Source: Gemmatimonadales bacterium (GTDB taxonomy: Bacteria > Gemmatimonadota > Gemmatimonadetes > Gemmatimonadales > GWC2-71-9). Taken from it: 39,477 nucleotides of DNA. Every line of letters starts with the position of its first letter. Position 1 is the stretch's first letter. Of this stretch, positions 21,108-33,608 are shown in pieces. The translations under genes were made by a program, and so were the position numbers. Location of the stretch: NCBI GenBank assembly GCA_025934955.1, contig JAICWE010000031.1:1-39477 (forward strand), given 5' to 3'. The notes below the pieces were generated by a model, which worked only from the letters and a program-made list of their open reading frames with translations, was not told the DNA's origin and did not search any database.

Positions 21108-22223
21108 TCATGCGTAGAACTCCCGGATGGCGGCGACGACGGCGTCCTGCGCGGCGGGCGCAAGCTCGGGATAGATCGGGAGCGAGAGGACCTCGCGGCT
21201 CGCGGCCTCGGTCTCGGGCAGCGCGCCCGGGCGATAGCCGAGATCGGCGAAGCACGGCTGCAGGTGAAGGCCGAGCGGGTAATACACGGCGCAGCCGATG
21301 CCGCGCGCGCGCAGATGCCGCAGCAGCGCGTCGCGCCGCTCGGCCCGCACGGTGTACTGGTGGAAGATGTGCTCGTTGGCCGGATCCACCTTGGGCGTGC
21401 AGATGCCGTGAATCGGCGCGAGCAGCTGATCGTAGCGCGCCGCGCGCTCCCGCCGCGCCGCGCTCCAGCCCGCGAGGTGCGGCAGCTTGGCCAGCAGCAC
21501 CGCGGCCTGAAGCGTGTCGAGCCGGCTGTTGAAGCCGACCTCCTCGTGATGGTACTGCTTGGCGCCGCCGTGCAGGCGGAGCTTGCCGAGGCGTGCCGCC
21601 AGCGCGTCGTCCTGCGTCAGCATCATGCCGCCGTCGCCCCAGGCGCCGAGATTCTTGCTCGGGAAGAATGACAGCGTGCCCGCGCGGCCCAGCTCGCCCG
21701 CGACCCGCCACTCGTCGCCGATGCGGCGCCGCGCGCCGATCGACTGCGCGGCGTCCTCGATCACGGCCAGCCCGTGTCGTCCGGCGATGGCCATGACGCG
21801 CTCCATTGCCGCCATCTGTCCGAAGAGGTGCACCACCACGATGCCGCGGGTGCGGGGCGTGATCGCGGCCTCGATGGCAGCCGGATCGGCATTGTAGGTG
21901 CCCGGGTCGATATCCGCGAAGACCGGCGTCCCGCCGGCGTTGTGGATGGCGCCCGCCGTGGCGAAGAAGGTGAATGCCGGCGCGATGACCTCGTCGCCGG
22001 GGCTCAGGTCGAGTGCCTTGAGCGGGAGCAGAAGCGCATCGGTCCCGCTGGCGCACGCGATCGCGTGCCGCGCATGGCACAGCTCGGCGAGCGCCCGCTC
22101 CAGCTCGGCAACCTCGGGCCCCATGATGAAGGTCTGCCGCTCGATCACCCGCATGACCGCGGGCACGACCTCATCCGCGATGCTCCGGTACTGTGCCACC
22201 AGATCCAGCAGAGGGACGTTCAC
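21108..22223 (-). CDS. wbpE: DegT/DnrJ/EryC1 aminotransferase, WbpE-type
   Basis: A PLP-dependent sugar aminotransferase of 371 residues. K190 in SFFPSKNLGAWGDGG forms the internal aldimine and D157 in IEDAAQSIGA contacts the pyridine nitrogen. CASGTDALLLPLKAL and FNSRLDTLQAAVLLAKL are family markers. With WbpB and WbpD next to it, the expected reaction is transamination of UDP-3-keto-GlcNAcA to the 3-amino sugar. The start is the GTG at 22223 with a weak GGGTG site; no other start fits. It is the first gene after the only sizeable gap in the long operon and has its own promoter and a structured leader. Confidence 0.9.
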   Translation of the reverse strand: MNVPLLDLVAQYRSIADEVVPAVMRVIERQTFIMGPEVAELERALAELCHARHAIACASGTDALLLPLKALDLSPGDEVIAPAFTFFATAGAIHNAGGTPVFADIDPGTYNADPAAIEAAITPRTRGIVVVHLFGQMAAMERVMAIAGRHGLAVIEDAAQSIGARRRIGDEWRVAGELGRAGTLSFFPSKNLGAWGDGGMMLTQDDALAARLGKLRLHGGAKQYHHEEVGFNSRLDTLQAAVLLAKLPHLAGWSAARRERAARYDQLLAPIHGICTPKVDPANEHIFHQYTVRAERRDALLRHLRARGIGCAVYYPLGLHLQPCFADLGYRPGALPETEAASREVLSLPIYPELAPAAQDAVVAAIREFYA

Positions 22224-22248
22224 TCGGTCACCCGCGCAGGTGTGGAAC

Positions 22249-22288
22249 GCGCTCGCGCGCCGGCGGGCTGCGCCGACCGCGCGAGCGC
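22249..22288 (-). other. Long hairpin in the wbpE leader RNA
   Basis: A perfect 11-bp inverted repeat (22249-22259 with 22278-22288) encloses a second 5-bp stem (22261-22265 with 22271-22275) and a 5-nt loop, making a 16-bp near-continuous hairpin. It sits 25 nt before the wbpE start codon in the predicted 97-nt leader. There is no U tract after it, so an ordinary intrinsic terminator is unlikely. Attenuation, RNA stability or protein binding are possible. Confidence 0.5.
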
Positions 22289-22326
22289 AAGACAGCAGGA
22301 GAAGTTGTAACTCTCAGCAACTCGGC

Positions 22327-22355
22327 AAATTAGACCTGCACCCGTGGCGGGTCAA
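22327..22355 (-). promoter_or_regulatory. Internal promoter before wbpE (TTGACC-17-TAATTT)
   Basis: Minus-strand TTGACC (22350-22355) and TAATTT (22327-22332) are 17 bp apart, overlapping the last codons of the wbpD-like gene. The predicted start near 22320 gives a leader of about 97 nt before the wbpE GTG. It matches the promoters of ssb, rel and smpB in -35 and spacing, and would allow wbpE-to-secA expression independent of the GDP-sugar genes. Confidence 0.7.
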
Positions 22356-22920
22356 CGAGCCGGATCACGTCACCCGCCTCGACGTAACCGGCTCCGCACT
22401 CGCCGCAGCGGGCGGAGCCGTGCGCCGGCTCCAGCCGCACGCCGCATTGACACACCCACCCGATCCACCGCGCCGGGACTCCGACCATGAGCGCGAACGC
22501 CGGCACGTCCGCCGCGACCACCGCACCGGCGCCGATGAGGCAGTACTCGCCGAGGGTGATGCCGCAGACGATCGTCGCGTTGGCGCCGATGGACGCGCCG
22601 CGCCGAACCAGCGTGCGCCGGTACTCCGACTTCCGCGACACGTGGCTGCGCGGGTTCACCACGTTGGTGAAGACGCAGCTCGGGCCGCAGAAGACGCCGT
22701 CTTCCAGCTCCACGCCCTCGTAGATCGACACGTTGTTCTGGATCTTGACGTTGTCGCCGATGCGGGTGCCGGGCATCACCACGACGTTCTGTCCGAGGTT
22801 GCACCCCGCGCCGATCACGGCGCCGGGCATCACGTGACAGAAATGCCAGATCTTCGACCCACGGCCGATCAGTGCGCCATCGTCGACGTAGCTCGACTCG
22901 TGGACGAAGTAGTCAACCAT
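22330..22920 (-). CDS. wbpD: Left-handed beta-helix N-acetyltransferase, WbpD-type
   Basis: A hexapeptide-repeat acyltransferase of 196 residues. The beta-helix repeats run from about 10 to 150 ([64 protein letters not shown]), matching WbpD, which acetylates the 3-amino group of UDP-GlcNAc3NA using acetyl-CoA. After the helix come C157-x-C159 and C172-x2-C175 in a short tail, which look like a small zinc ribbon. A tail of this kind occurs in some WbpD relatives but is absent from the shorter Pseudomonas enzyme as I recall it. The ATG at 22920 overlaps the murB stop by 8 nt. Confidence 0.88.
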   Translation of the reverse strand: MVDYFVHESSYVDDGALIGRGSKIWHFCHVMPGAVIGAGCNLGQNVVVMPGTRIGDNVKIQNNVSIYEGVELEDGVFCGPSCVFTNVVNPRSHVSRKSEYRRTLVRRGASIGANATIVCGITLGEYCLIGAGAVVAADVPAFALMVGVPARWIGWVCQCGVRLEPAHGSARCGECGAGYVEAGDVIRLVDPPRVQV

Positions 22921-23901
22921 TCGGCGCCTCGGGATTGAGGTACTCGCCCCACCGGCCGATCAGCTTCACCTCGGGCTCGAGCCGCGCGCCGAAGCGCGCC
23001 TCGACCTCACGCTGCGCCCGCTCGATCAGGCCGCGTACGTCGGCGGCGGTCGCGCCGCCGGTGTTGATGAAATAGTTCGCGTGCACCGGCGACACCTCCG
23101 CCGCGCCGACTCGCGCGCCCTTGAGTCCCACCGCCTCGATGAGCTGCCCCGCCGTGCGGGGACCCTCGGTCTGCTTCCAGCTCGGCCCGCCGGGGTTCTT
23201 GAACACGCTGCCGCAGCACGGCTGGTTGAACGGCGTCCCGTCCCGCCGCCAGCGGTACATCTCCCCCAGCTCCGCGGTGATCTTCGCCGGATCCTCGGCG
23301 CGGAGCCGCACCACCGTGCCGAGCACGAGCTGTCCGCTGAGCCCGCTCCGCCGATAGGTGAACGGAATCTCGGCGCGGGACCATGTCCGGTCATTCCCGC
23401 TGCCGTCCACCGTGGTCACGCTCTCCACCACCTCGGACCAGTCGCTGCCGTGGCAGCCGGCGTTCATGTACACGCCGCCGCCGACGGTGCCCGGCACACC
23501 GACGAAGATGTGCAGCCCCGCGAATCCCTGCTCCGCCGTCCGCCGCGCCGCATGCGGCGCCGGCAACCCCGCGCCGATGCTCCAGCGGCCGCCGTCGGGC
23601 ACCAGCGCATCGAGTCCCTTGCCGACCCGCACCACCAGCGCATCGAGCCCTTCGTCCGGCAGCAGGATGTTGGAGCCGAGGCCCACCGCAAACCATGGTA
23701 CGCCGGCCGCCGCGGCGAGCCGGAGCGCCACCGCGACGTCTTCCGCCGCCGCCGGAAGCAGCACCGTCGCAGGCCCGCCGATGCGATAGGTCGAGTAGCG
23801 CGCCAGCGACTCCCGCTCCCGGACCTCGCCCCGCACCGCCGCCCGCAGCTCGGCGGCGAACGCCGGCTCGCGCGCGCTGGCCCGCGTCGCGCCCCGCGGG
23901 C

Positions 23902-23914
<13 letters not shown>
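22913..23914 (-). CDS. murB: UDP-N-acetylenolpyruvoylglucosamine reductase
   Basis: MurB makes UDP-MurNAc with NADPH and FAD in the cytoplasmic phase of peptidoglycan synthesis. The 333-residue reading has [11 protein letters not shown] (40-50), the FAD-binding [12 protein letters not shown] (78-89), [18 protein letters not shown], the YRRS active-site segment (187-190), GSVFKNP with the proton-donor serine S236, and E273 in [12 protein letters not shown]. The start is uncertain: I chose the GTG at 23914, overlapping carB by 13 nt; a GTG at 23947 would add 11 residues. The gene sits inside a nucleotide-sugar cluster, away from the usual dcw group, and overlaps wbpD by 8 nt. Confidence 0.93.
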
Positions 23915-27148
<3,234 letters not shown>

Positions 27149-27165
<17 letters not shown>

Positions 27166-28108
27166 TCACGGCTTCCCTCAGGTGACTGCGATACCACGCG
27201 TACACGCCGGCGAGCCCGTCGCGCAGTCCGATGCGCGCCTCCCAGCCGAGCGCGCGGAGCCGGGAGACGTCGAGCAGCTTCCGCGGCGCGCCGTCGGGCC
27301 TGGTGCGGTCGAACTCCAGGCGGCCCCCGAAGCCGACCACGTCGGCAACCGTCTGCGCCGCCTCGGCGACCGTGATGTCCCGCCCGGTACCGACGTTCAG
27401 AAAGCCCGGCCCGTCCCAGCGGTCCATGACGAAGAGGCACGCGCCGGCGAGATCGTCCACGTGGAGGAACTCGCGCCGCGGCGTGCCGCTTCCCCACACC
27501 GTCACCGCATCCGCTCCCGACTCGCGCGCATCGTCACATCTGCGGATCAGCGCGGGCAGCACGTGGGAGGTGTGCAGGTCGAAGTTGTCGTGCGGCCCGT
27601 AAAGATTGGTCGGCATCAGCGAGACGAAGTTGCAGCCGTACTGCCGGCGGTAGCTGTCGCACAGCTCGATCGCCGCGATCTTGGCGACGGCGTACGGCTC
27701 GTTGGTCGGCTCCAGCGGGCCGGTGAGCAGCGCCTCCTCCGGAATCGGCTGGGGCGCGAGCCGCGGATAGATGCAGGAGCTGCCGAGATTGACCAGCTTG
27801 CGCACGCCGCTCCGCCATGCCGCGTCCACCACGTTCAGCGCGATCGCCAGATTGTCGGCCAGGAAGCTGGCGGGCTGCTCGCTGTTGGCCAGGATGCCGC
27901 CGACCTTCGCCGCCGCCAGGAAGACGTACTCCGGTCGCGCCGCGGCGAAGAACGCGCGGGTCGCCGCTCCGTCGCGGAGGTCCAGCTCGGCGCGGGCGGG
28001 CAGCAGCAGGTTCGCATGACCGCGCGATTCGAGCGCGCGCACCAGCGCGCGGCCCACCATGCCGCGGTGCCCGGCGACGTAGATCCGCGAGTCGGACCGC
28101 AGCGTCAC
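27149..28108 (-). CDS. fcl: GDP-L-fucose synthase
   Basis: Converts GDP-4-keto-6-deoxy-mannose to GDP-L-fucose by epimerisation at C3 and C5 and NADPH reduction. The 319-residue SDR has GHRGMVG (13-19), SSCIYP (110-115), the catalytic Y139-x3-K143 in NEPYAVAK, and [23 protein letters not shown], which are all standard for Fcl/WcaG. The GTG at 28108 overlaps the gmd stop (GTGA). It is directly preceded by gmd, which supplies the substrate, and followed by carB. Confidence 0.95.
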
Positions 28109-29172
28109 TCCCGCGCTCCGATCGCCGCGCTCCGGCCGACCGCCACCAGCTCGGCGTCCACCATCCGGTCCACCAGCTCACCGAAGCCGACCTTCGGCGC
28201 CCAGCCGAGCTCGCGCCGCGCCTTGCTCGCATCGCCCAGGAGCAGGTCCACCTCCGCCGGACGGAAGTAGCGTGGATCGACCCGCACCAGCACGCGCCCG
28301 GTCGCGACCTCGACACCGACCTCCTCAAGGCCGTGCCCCTGCCACTCGAGCGCGAGCCCCGCCCGTGCAAAGGCGCGGTCGCAGAACTCGCGTACCGGGT
28401 GGGTCTCGCCGCTCGCGATGACGTAGTCCACCGGCTCGGGCTGCTGCAGCATCAGCCACATCGCCTCCACGTAATCGCCGGCAAAGCCCCAGTCGCGCTT
28501 CGCGTCGAGGTTGCCGAGGAACAGCGTTTCCTGGAGACCGGCCGAGATGCGGGCGGCCGCCTGGGCGATCTTTCGGGTCACGAAGGTCTCGCCCCGCACC
28601 GGCGACTCGTGGTTGAACAGGATTCCGCTGCAGGCGTAGAAGCCGTACGCCTCGCGGTAATTCACGGCGATCCAGTGCCCGTAGAGCTTGGCCACGCCGT
28701 ACGGACTGCGTGGATAGAACGGCGTCCGCTCGGTCTGCGGCGTCTCCTGCACCAGGCCGAACATCTCGCTGGTGGATGCCTGATAGAACCGCACCCGGTC
28801 CTTGAGGCCGAGGATGCGGATCGCCTCCAGCAGGCGCAGCACGCCGACGGCATCGGCGTTCGCGGTGTACTCCGGCGTCTCGAAGGAGACGTGCACGTGG
28901 CTCTGCGCGGCCAGGTTGTAGATCTCGGTCGGCTGCGACTCCTGCACGATGCGCAGCAGGTTGGTCGAGTCGGTCATGTCGCCGTAGTGGAGGACGAAGT
29001 TCCGGCCCTCCACATGAGGATCGAGGTAGAGGTGATCGATGCGGCTGGTGTTGAACAGCGAGCTGCGGCGCTTGACGCCGTGCACCACGTATCCCTTCCG
29101 CAGCAGGAGTTCGGCGAGATAGGCACCGTCCTGCCCGGTGACGCCGGTGATGAGCGCGACGCGGTCGGTCAT
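28105..29172 (-). CDS. gmd: GDP-mannose 4,6-dehydratase
   Basis: Converts GDP-mannose to GDP-4-keto-6-deoxy-mannose, the branch point for GDP-fucose and GDP-rhamnose. The 355-residue protein carries [10 protein letters not shown] (10-19), [15 protein letters not shown] (35-49), QASTSEMFG and the catalytic Y158-x3-K162 in [23 protein letters not shown] and [20 protein letters not shown] are nearly invariant in the family. The ATG at 29172 overlaps the preceding gene's stop (ATGA). Two likely reductases for its product flank it. Confidence 0.97.
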   Translation of the reverse strand: MTDRVALITGVTGQDGAYLAELLLRKGYVVHGVKRRSSLFNTSRIDHLYLDPHVEGRNFVLHYGDMTDSTNLLRIVQESQPTEIYNLAAQSHVHVSFETPEYTANADAVGVLRLLEAIRILGLKDRVRFYQASTSEMFGLVQETPQTERTPFYPRSPYGVAKLYGHWIAVNYREAYGFYACSGILFNHESPVRGETFVTRKIAQAAARISAGLQETLFLGNLDAKRDWGFAGDYVEAMWLMLQQPEPVDYVIASGETHPVREFCDRAFARAGLALEWQGHGLEEVGVEVATGRVLVRVDPRYFRPAEVDLLLGDASKARRELGWAPKVGFGELVDRMVDAELVAVGRSAAIGARE

Positions 29173-30146
29173 GCGAGCCTCTGCGGAATGGAATCAGTCG
29201 GAACGCCGGCGCGCGCCCGAAGCTCCGCCACGACGCCGGCGAGCGTATCGCCGAGATCGAACTGCGGCGCCCAGCCGAGGGCCGCGAGCCGGGCGCCGTT
29301 GCCTACGAGGTACGGGATGTCCGCCGCGCGGAACAGGGCGGGGTCCGGCTGCGCGACGCCGTGCCAGCCGATCAGCTCCGCGAGGCGGGTGAACACGTCG
29401 CTGAGCCGGACGCCGCGTCCTGCGGCGACATTGTAAACTTCGCCGGATTCACCCCGCTCGAGCAGCAGCAGCAGCGCCGAGGCGACGTCGCGCACGTCGA
29501 CGAACTCGCGCACCGGATCGAGATTGCCGACCGCGATCTCGCCGGCGCCGCTCCGCTGCGCATCGAGGATACGGCGCGCGAGCGCCGGCACCACGAAGCT
29601 CTCCCGCTGCCCCGCGCCGGTCTGGGCAAAGGCGCGCGCGATGATCACGTCGGCACCGCGGCGGCGATGGCTCTCCAGCAGCGCCACCTCGGCGGCCGCC
29701 TTCGAGGCGGCGTACGGCGAGCACGGCGCGACCGGGTCGGCCTCGGCGATCGGCCGCTCGGCCCCGACCCGGCCGTACACCTCGCCGGTGGAGGCGAAGA
29801 GGAGGCGCGCCGGGCTGCTGCGCCGCTCCATGGCGTAGAGCAGCTCGCAGGTGCCCAGCGTGTTGGCCTGCCACGCGTCGATCGGATTGGCCCGCGCCTG
29901 CGCCCCCGACGCGACGGCGGCCAGATGGGCGATCGCATCCGGTGCCGTCCCGAGCGCGCGGTCCACCGACGTGCGGTCGCCCATGACGAACGGAATCCAA
30001 CGCACCGGCGCGAGTCGCGCCTGCCATTCGGGCGCAAGCAGCGGCGCGCCGCGCACGCCGCCGAGCACCTCGTGCCCCGCCTCGAGCAGCACGGCCGCCA
30101 CCCAGCGTCCGACGAACCCGTCGGCACCGGTAACCAGTACCCTCAC
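29169..30146 (-). CDS. NAD(P)-dependent sugar reductase, GDP-6-deoxy-mannose reductase-like
   Basis: An SDR enzyme of 325 residues with GADGFVG (7-13), STGEVYG and Y145-x3-K149 in [31 protein letters not shown] and [18 protein letters not shown] resemble GDP-4-keto-6-deoxy-mannose reductase (Rmd), which makes GDP-D-rhamnose. Position next to gmd supports this. Its C-terminal third diverges, so another 4-reductase or epimerase is possible. The GTG at 30146 has GAGG about 10 nt upstream and is the first gene of the long minus-strand run. I could not identify a convincing promoter for it; the divergent rpmB promoter occupies the region. Confidence 0.75.
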   Translation of the reverse strand: MRVLVTGADGFVGRWVAAVLLEAGHEVLGGVRGAPLLAPEWQARLAPVRWIPFVMGDRTSVDRALGTAPDAIAHLAAVASGAQARANPIDAWQANTLGTCELLYAMERRSSPARLLFASTGEVYGRVGAERPIAEADPVAPCSPYAASKAAAEVALLESHRRRGADVIIARAFAQTGAGQRESFVVPALARRILDAQRSGAGEIAVGNLDPVREFVDVRDVASALLLLLERGESGEVYNVAAGRGVRLSDVFTRLAELIGWHGVAQPDPALFRAADIPYLVGNGARLAALGWAPQFDLGDTLAGVVAELRARAGVPTDSIPQRLA

Positions 30147-30151
30147 GGCAC

Positions 30152-30180
30152 TTGCCTCATGTCCGCCCGGCGGTCATATT
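30152..30180 (+). promoter_or_regulatory. rpmB promoter (TTGCCT-17-CATATT)
   Basis: TTGCCT (30152-30157) and CATATT (30175-30180) on the plus strand are 17 bp apart. The predicted start near 30187 gives a leader of about 90 nt before rpmB, long for such a small gene. The -35 lies within the 5' region of the divergent reductase gene. Confidence 0.6.
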
Positions 30181-30276
30181 TCGCGGCTTCATTCACCTGA
30201 CGTCCCCGTGGCCGTGTCGGCTGTCGGCGTCACCAGCGTCCTGAGTCACCCACATCGTTGCCAGGTGTTCGTCTCT

Positions 30277-30486
30277 ATGGCTCGAATCTGTTCGCAGTGC
30301 GGCAAGGGTCCGCAGACCGGTCACAACGTCAGCCACGCGAACAACCGCACCAATCGGCGCTGGTATCCGAACCTGCAGACGGTGCGGGTGCTGCGGGACG
30401 GCGCGGTTCGCCGGGTGCGCGTGTGCACGCAGTGCATCAAGAGTAACCGGGTGGTGAAGGCGCCCAAGGCCGCCGCCGCGAGCTGA
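30277..30486 (+). CDS. rpmB: 50S ribosomal protein L28
   Basis: A 69-residue large-subunit protein. The sequence [25 protein letters not shown] is typical of L28. It is the zinc-binding type, with C5-x2-C8 and C50-x2-C53. The ribosome site before the ATG at 30277 is weak (AGGTG). This is the only protein gene on the plus strand. It has its own promoter and shares a terminator with the convergent alpha operon. The common partner rpmG (L33) does not follow it. Confidence 0.96.
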   Translation: MARICSQCGKGPQTGHNVSHANNRTNRRWYPNLQTVRVLRDGAVRRVRVCTQCIKSNRVVKAPKAAAAS

Positions 30487-30532
30487 CCCGCGACCGACCG
30501 CGCCGCGAGGCGCGCACTCCGCTGGTGGCTTG

Positions 30533-30559
30533 AAAAAAGGGGACCCGAAGGTCCCCTTT
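30533..30559. terminator. Bidirectional terminator between rpmB and rplQ
   Basis: A 7-bp GC stem (30539-30545 with 30550-30556, CGAA loop) is flanked by six A on the left and three T on the right. On the minus strand it reads as a strong hairpin with a stable TTCG loop and six T, ending the alpha operon 31 nt after rplQ. On the plus strand it ends rpmB about 50 nt after its stop. Confidence 0.9.
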
Positions 30560-30590
30560 GTCGTTGCCGGCACCGGAGCCGCGAGCCCGG

Positions 30591-30947
30591 TCACTCGCTG
30601 ACCAGCTCGATCCGGGCGACATCGGCGCCGTCGCCGGGCCGGTGTCCCATCTTGAGGATGCGGGTATAGCCGCCGGGCCGCGCGGCGAAGCGTGGGCCGA
30701 TCTCGCTGAACAGCCGCCCGAGCACCTCGCGGTCCTTGATCTTCCGCTCCACCAGCCGGCGCGCGTGCAGATCGCCACGGCGCGCGAGCGTGATGAGCTT
30801 CTCGGCGAACGGACGCAGCTCCTTGGCCTTGGCCTCGGTCGTCACGATCTGCTCGTGCGCGAAGAGACTGGTGGCGAGGTTGTTGAGCAGCGCCTTCCGG
30901 TGGCTCGAGGTGCGGGACAGCTGGCGTCCCTTGGCACGGTGACGCAT
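30591..30947 (-). CDS. rplQ: 50S ribosomal protein L17
   Basis: An L17 protein of 118 residues starting [20 protein letters not shown], nearly the family consensus. [26 protein letters not shown] wording follows, with [17 protein letters not shown] seen directly. The ATG at 30947 shares one base with the rpoA stop (TGATG), so it is coupled to rpoA; a GTG three bases earlier is ignored because the family starts MRHR. It is the last gene of the alpha operon and is followed by a strong terminator. Confidence 0.97.
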   Translation of the reverse strand: MRHRAKGRQLSRTSSHRKALLNNLATSLFAHEQIVTTEAKAKELRPFAEKLITLARRGDLHARRLVERKIKDREVLGRLFSEIGPRFAARPGGYTRILKMGHRPGDGADVARIELVSE

Positions 30948-31999
30948 CACGCCTCTCCGGTATTGGCCGCGGGGTGCACCACGGGAGGCGTGCCGGGCTT
31001 GAGTACCCGGAGGTCACCGTCGACCTCCTCGAACTGCATGCCGAAGTTGAGCTTTTCCTTCTGGAGCAGATCGGCGATCTCGCCCAGCGCCTTGTCGCCG
31101 ACGTTCTTGACCTTGAGGAGATCGTCCTCGCTGAACTCGACCAGATCCTTGAGCGTGCGGATGTTCGAGTTCTTGAGCGAGTTGAGCGAGCGGACCGAGA
31201 GACCGAAGTCGTCGATCAGCCGGCCGAGCCGCTGCCGCAGGTTGCCGGTGGCGAGGCCGCCTTCATCGCCCGACTCGCGCGCGCTCGGCACCTTGCCGAA
31301 CTCGACGAAGTAGCGGAAGTGCTCCTGCGCCAGCGCCGCCGCGTAGGCGATGGCGTCCTCGGGCGTGATGGTGCCGTTGGTCTCGACCGCGACGGTGAGC
31401 CGGTCGTAGTCGGTGCGCTGGCCGACGCGGGTCTCGGCGACGGTGAAGTTGGCGCGGCGGACCGGATTGTAGATCGCGTCGATGCGGACGAGATCCACCG
31501 GCATGGAGCGGTCCGATGGGTGCAGCTCCGCCTCGACGTAGCCACGGCCCTTGTTGACGTGCAGCTCGCCGTTGATGTCGCGGTCGTCCTCGAGCGTGAA
31601 GAGCAGGTGATCCGGGTTGATCACGCGGACCGAGCCGTGCGGCTGGATGTCGCGCGCGTAGACCGGGCCCTTGCCCTCGCGCTTGATGTGGAGGACCGCC
31701 TCGTCCACCTCGGGATCGAGCACCAGGGTCAGCGCCTTGAGACGCTGGATGATCTGGTGGACGTCCTCGTGCACCCCCTGCACCGTCTGGTGCTCGTGCA
31801 CCACGCCGTCGAGGCGGAACGCCCAGACCGCGGTGCCGCGGAGCGACGAAAGGAGCAGCCGGCGGAGCGAATTGCCCAGCGTGTAGCCGAAGCCCCGCTC
31901 CAGCGGCTGCAGCCGGAACTCGGCGGCGTTCGGATTGTCGTCCCGCTTCGTCATCTCGACGAGGTGCGGACGGACCAGCCCGGTCAGATCAATAGCCAT
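30947..31999 (-). CDS. rpoA: DNA-directed RNA polymerase subunit alpha
   Basis: RpoA nucleates RNA polymerase assembly and contacts UP elements and activators. The 350-residue protein has the N-terminal dimerisation domain (about 1-240), with [25 protein letters not shown] in two overlapping family blocks. A linker and the C-terminal domain (about 262-322) follow. R270 and N273 in [11 protein letters not shown] correspond to the DNA-binding R265 and N268 of E. coli, and [10 protein letters not shown] is intact, so UP-element recognition should be retained. It lies 14 nt after rpsD and overlaps rplQ by one base. Confidence 0.98.
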   Translation of the reverse strand: MAIDLTGLVRPHLVEMTKRDDNPNAAEFRLQPLERGFGYTLGNSLRRLLLSSLRGTAVWAFRLDGVVHEHQTVQGVHEDVHQIIQRLKALTLVLDPEVDEAVLHIKREGKGPVYARDIQPHGSVRVINPDHLLFTLEDDRDINGELHVNKGRGYVEAELHPSDRSMPVDLVRIDAIYNPVRRANFTVAETRVGQRTDYDRLTVAVETNGTITPEDAIAYAAALAQEHFRYFVEFGKVPSARESGDEGGLATGNLRQRLGRLIDDFGLSVRSLNSLKNSNIRTLKDLVEFSEDDLLKVKNVGDKALGEIADLLQKEKLNFGMQFEEVDGDLRVLKPGTPPVVHPAANTGEA

Positions 32000-32013
32000 G
32001 CGTCGCCTTCCGA

Positions 32014-32649
32014 TTACTTCGAGTACAGCTCGACGATGAGCTGTTCCTGAGCGTTGATGGGAATCGCCTCGCGGGTCGGCCGCTCCAGCAGCCGCCCGGC
32101 GGCCTTGTCGCCGTCGACGGTCAGCCAGCTCACCGGCTGCCCGCGGGTCGCCGCTTCCTGGGCGAGCCTCACCGAAACGTTGTCGCGGCTGTTCGGCGCG
32201 ACCCGGACTTCCTCACCCGGGGTGACCCGGTACGATGGGATGTCCACCTTGTGGCCGTTCACCTGCACGTGCCCATGGCCGATGAGCTGCCGTGCCGCCT
32301 TCCGGCTGGACGCGAAGCCGAGTCGGTAGACGACGTTGTCGAGCCGCGTCTCGAGCGCCACGAGCAGGTTGGTGCCCTTGACGCCCGGCTCGCGGGTCAC
32401 GGCGTCGAAGGTATTGCGGAACTGGCGCTCGGAGAGGCCGTAGATCCGCTTCACCTTCTGCTTCTCACGCAGCTGCTTGGCGTACTCCGACGCCTTGCGC
32501 GCGCGGCCGCCGGTCTGGCCGTGCTGACCCGGCGGATAGGCGCGCCGCTCGACCGGGCACTTCTCGGTGAGACACTTGGTGCCCTTGAGAAACAGCTTGG
32601 TCTGTTCGCGGCGGCAGAGCCGGCAGCTGGGACCGATGTAGCGCGACAT
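32014..32649 (-). CDS. rpsD: 30S ribosomal protein S4
   Basis: S4 is a primary 16S rRNA-binding protein and, in some bacteria, the feedback repressor of the alpha operon. The 211 residues include C9, C12, C26 and C31, the zinc-binding form, then RKASEYAKQLREKQKVKRIYGL and an S4 RNA-binding domain (about 100-160) with RLDNVVYRLGFASSRKAARQ. It lies 3 nt after rpsK. No pseudoknot target was examined in detail upstream of rpsM. Confidence 0.97.
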   Translation of the reverse strand: MSRYIGPSCRLCRREQTKLFLKGTKCLTEKCPVERRAYPPGQHGQTGGRARKASEYAKQLREKQKVKRIYGLSERQFRNTFDAVTREPGVKGTNLLVALETRLDNVVYRLGFASSRKAARQLIGHGHVQVNGHKVDIPSYRVTPGEEVRVAPNSRDNVSVRLAQEAATRGQPVSWLTVDGDKAAGRLLERPTREAIPINAQEQLIVELYSK

Positions 32650-32652
32650 GAC

Positions 32653-33066
32653 TCAGACCCGCCGCTTCTTCGGGGGACGGCACCCGTTGTGAGGGATCGG
32701 CGTGACGTCCCGGATGGACACGACGCGCAGCCCGACCGACGCAAGCGCCTGGATGGCGGACTCGCGCCCGCTGCCCGGACCCTGGACCCGCACGTGCACC
32801 CGGCGGAGGCCGAGGTTCATCGCTTCCCGGCCGCAGTTCTCGGCGGCGACCGTGGCGGCGAAGGGCGTGCTCTTCTTGGAGCCCTTGAAGCCGGCCTTGC
32901 CCGCCGTGCCCCACACCAGCGCGTTGCCGCGCATGTCGGTGATGGTGATGAGCACGTTGTTGAAGGTCGCCGCGATGTGGGCGATGCCTTCGCTCTCGAC
33001 CACCTTCTTGGAGCGCTTGCCCCCGGTGGCCCGCGGCGCGGCGGGAGGAGTCGTCGGAGCGGTCAT
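32653..33066 (-). CDS. rpsK: 30S ribosomal protein S11
   Basis: An S11 protein of 137 residues in the platform of the small subunit. After a Pro/Ala/Thr-rich N-terminal extension of about 15 residues come [42 protein letters not shown] and the C-terminal [20 protein letters not shown], all typical. The ATG at 33066 directly abuts the rpsM stop. The order rpsM-rpsK-rpsD-rpoA-rplQ is the standard alpha operon. Confidence 0.97.
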   Translation of the reverse strand: MTAPTTPPAAPRATGGKRSKKVVESEGIAHIAATFNNVLITITDMRGNALVWGTAGKAGFKGSKKSTPFAATVAAENCGREAMNLGLRRVHVRVQGPGSGRESAIQALASVGLRVVSIRDVTPIPHNGCRPPKKRRV

Positions 33067-33447
33067 TTACTTCTTGGTCACTTTCTTCTTGCCCGCGATG
33101 GCCCGGCGGGGGCCCTTCTTGGTGCGAGCGTTCGTGTGCGTGCGCTGGCCCCGGACCGGGAGCCCGCGGCGGTGGCGGATGCCGCGATAGCTGCCGATAT
33201 CCATCAGCCGCTTGATGTTCATGGCGACTTCGGTGCGGAGCGAGCCCTCCACCTTGATGGAGCGCTCGATGAACTGCCGCAGTCGCGCCACCTCGGCGTC
33301 CGAGAGATCGCGCACGCGGGTGTCCGCGTTGACGCCGGTCTCGGTCAGGATCCGATTGGAGGTGGGACGACCGATGCCGAAGATGTAGGTGAGCGCGATT
33401 TCAACGCGCTTCTCACGCGGAAGGTCCACGCCTGCGATACGCGCCAT
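33067..33447 (-). CDS. rpsM: 30S ribosomal protein S13
   Basis: An S13 protein of 126 residues located in the head of the small subunit, contacting P-site tRNA and S19. It begins [20 protein letters not shown] and contains [20 protein letters not shown] and a basic tail ending KKVTKK. The ATG at 33447 follows the rpmJ stop by 2 nt; much longer in-frame readings upstream run through rpmJ and are not real. Confidence 0.98.
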   Translation of the reverse strand: MARIAGVDLPREKRVEIALTYIFGIGRPTSNRILTETGVNADTRVRDLSDAEVARLRQFIERSIKVEGSLRTEVAMNIKRLMDIGSYRGIRHRRGLPVRGQRTHTNARTKKGPRRAIAGKKKVTKK

Positions 33448-33449
33448 GA

Positions 33450-33566
33450 TCAGCCCTGCCGCTGCTTGTGCTTGGGATTGCGCTTGCAGATGATCCGCGT
33501 GACACCCTGCCGCTTCACTACCTTGCAGTGCTCGCAGATCGGCTTCACGCTCGAACGAACCTTCAC
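33450..33566 (-). CDS. rpmJ: 50S ribosomal protein L36
   Basis: A 38-residue gene easily missed because of its size. The product [20 protein letters not shown], continuing with [15 protein letters not shown], is a textbook L36 of the zinc-binding type (C11, C14, C27, H33). The start is a GTG at 33566 with GGAG about 10 nt upstream. It is the first gene of the alpha operon, 36 nt below the predicted transcription start. infA and secY, which often precede it, are not present upstream. Confidence 0.97.
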   Translation of the reverse strand: MKVRSSVKPICEHCKVVKRQGVTRIICKRNPKHKQRQG

Positions 33567-33608
33567 GCCTGGCTCCGCCGGAAGACCGGTGAAATGGGTT
33601 AGCTGCCC

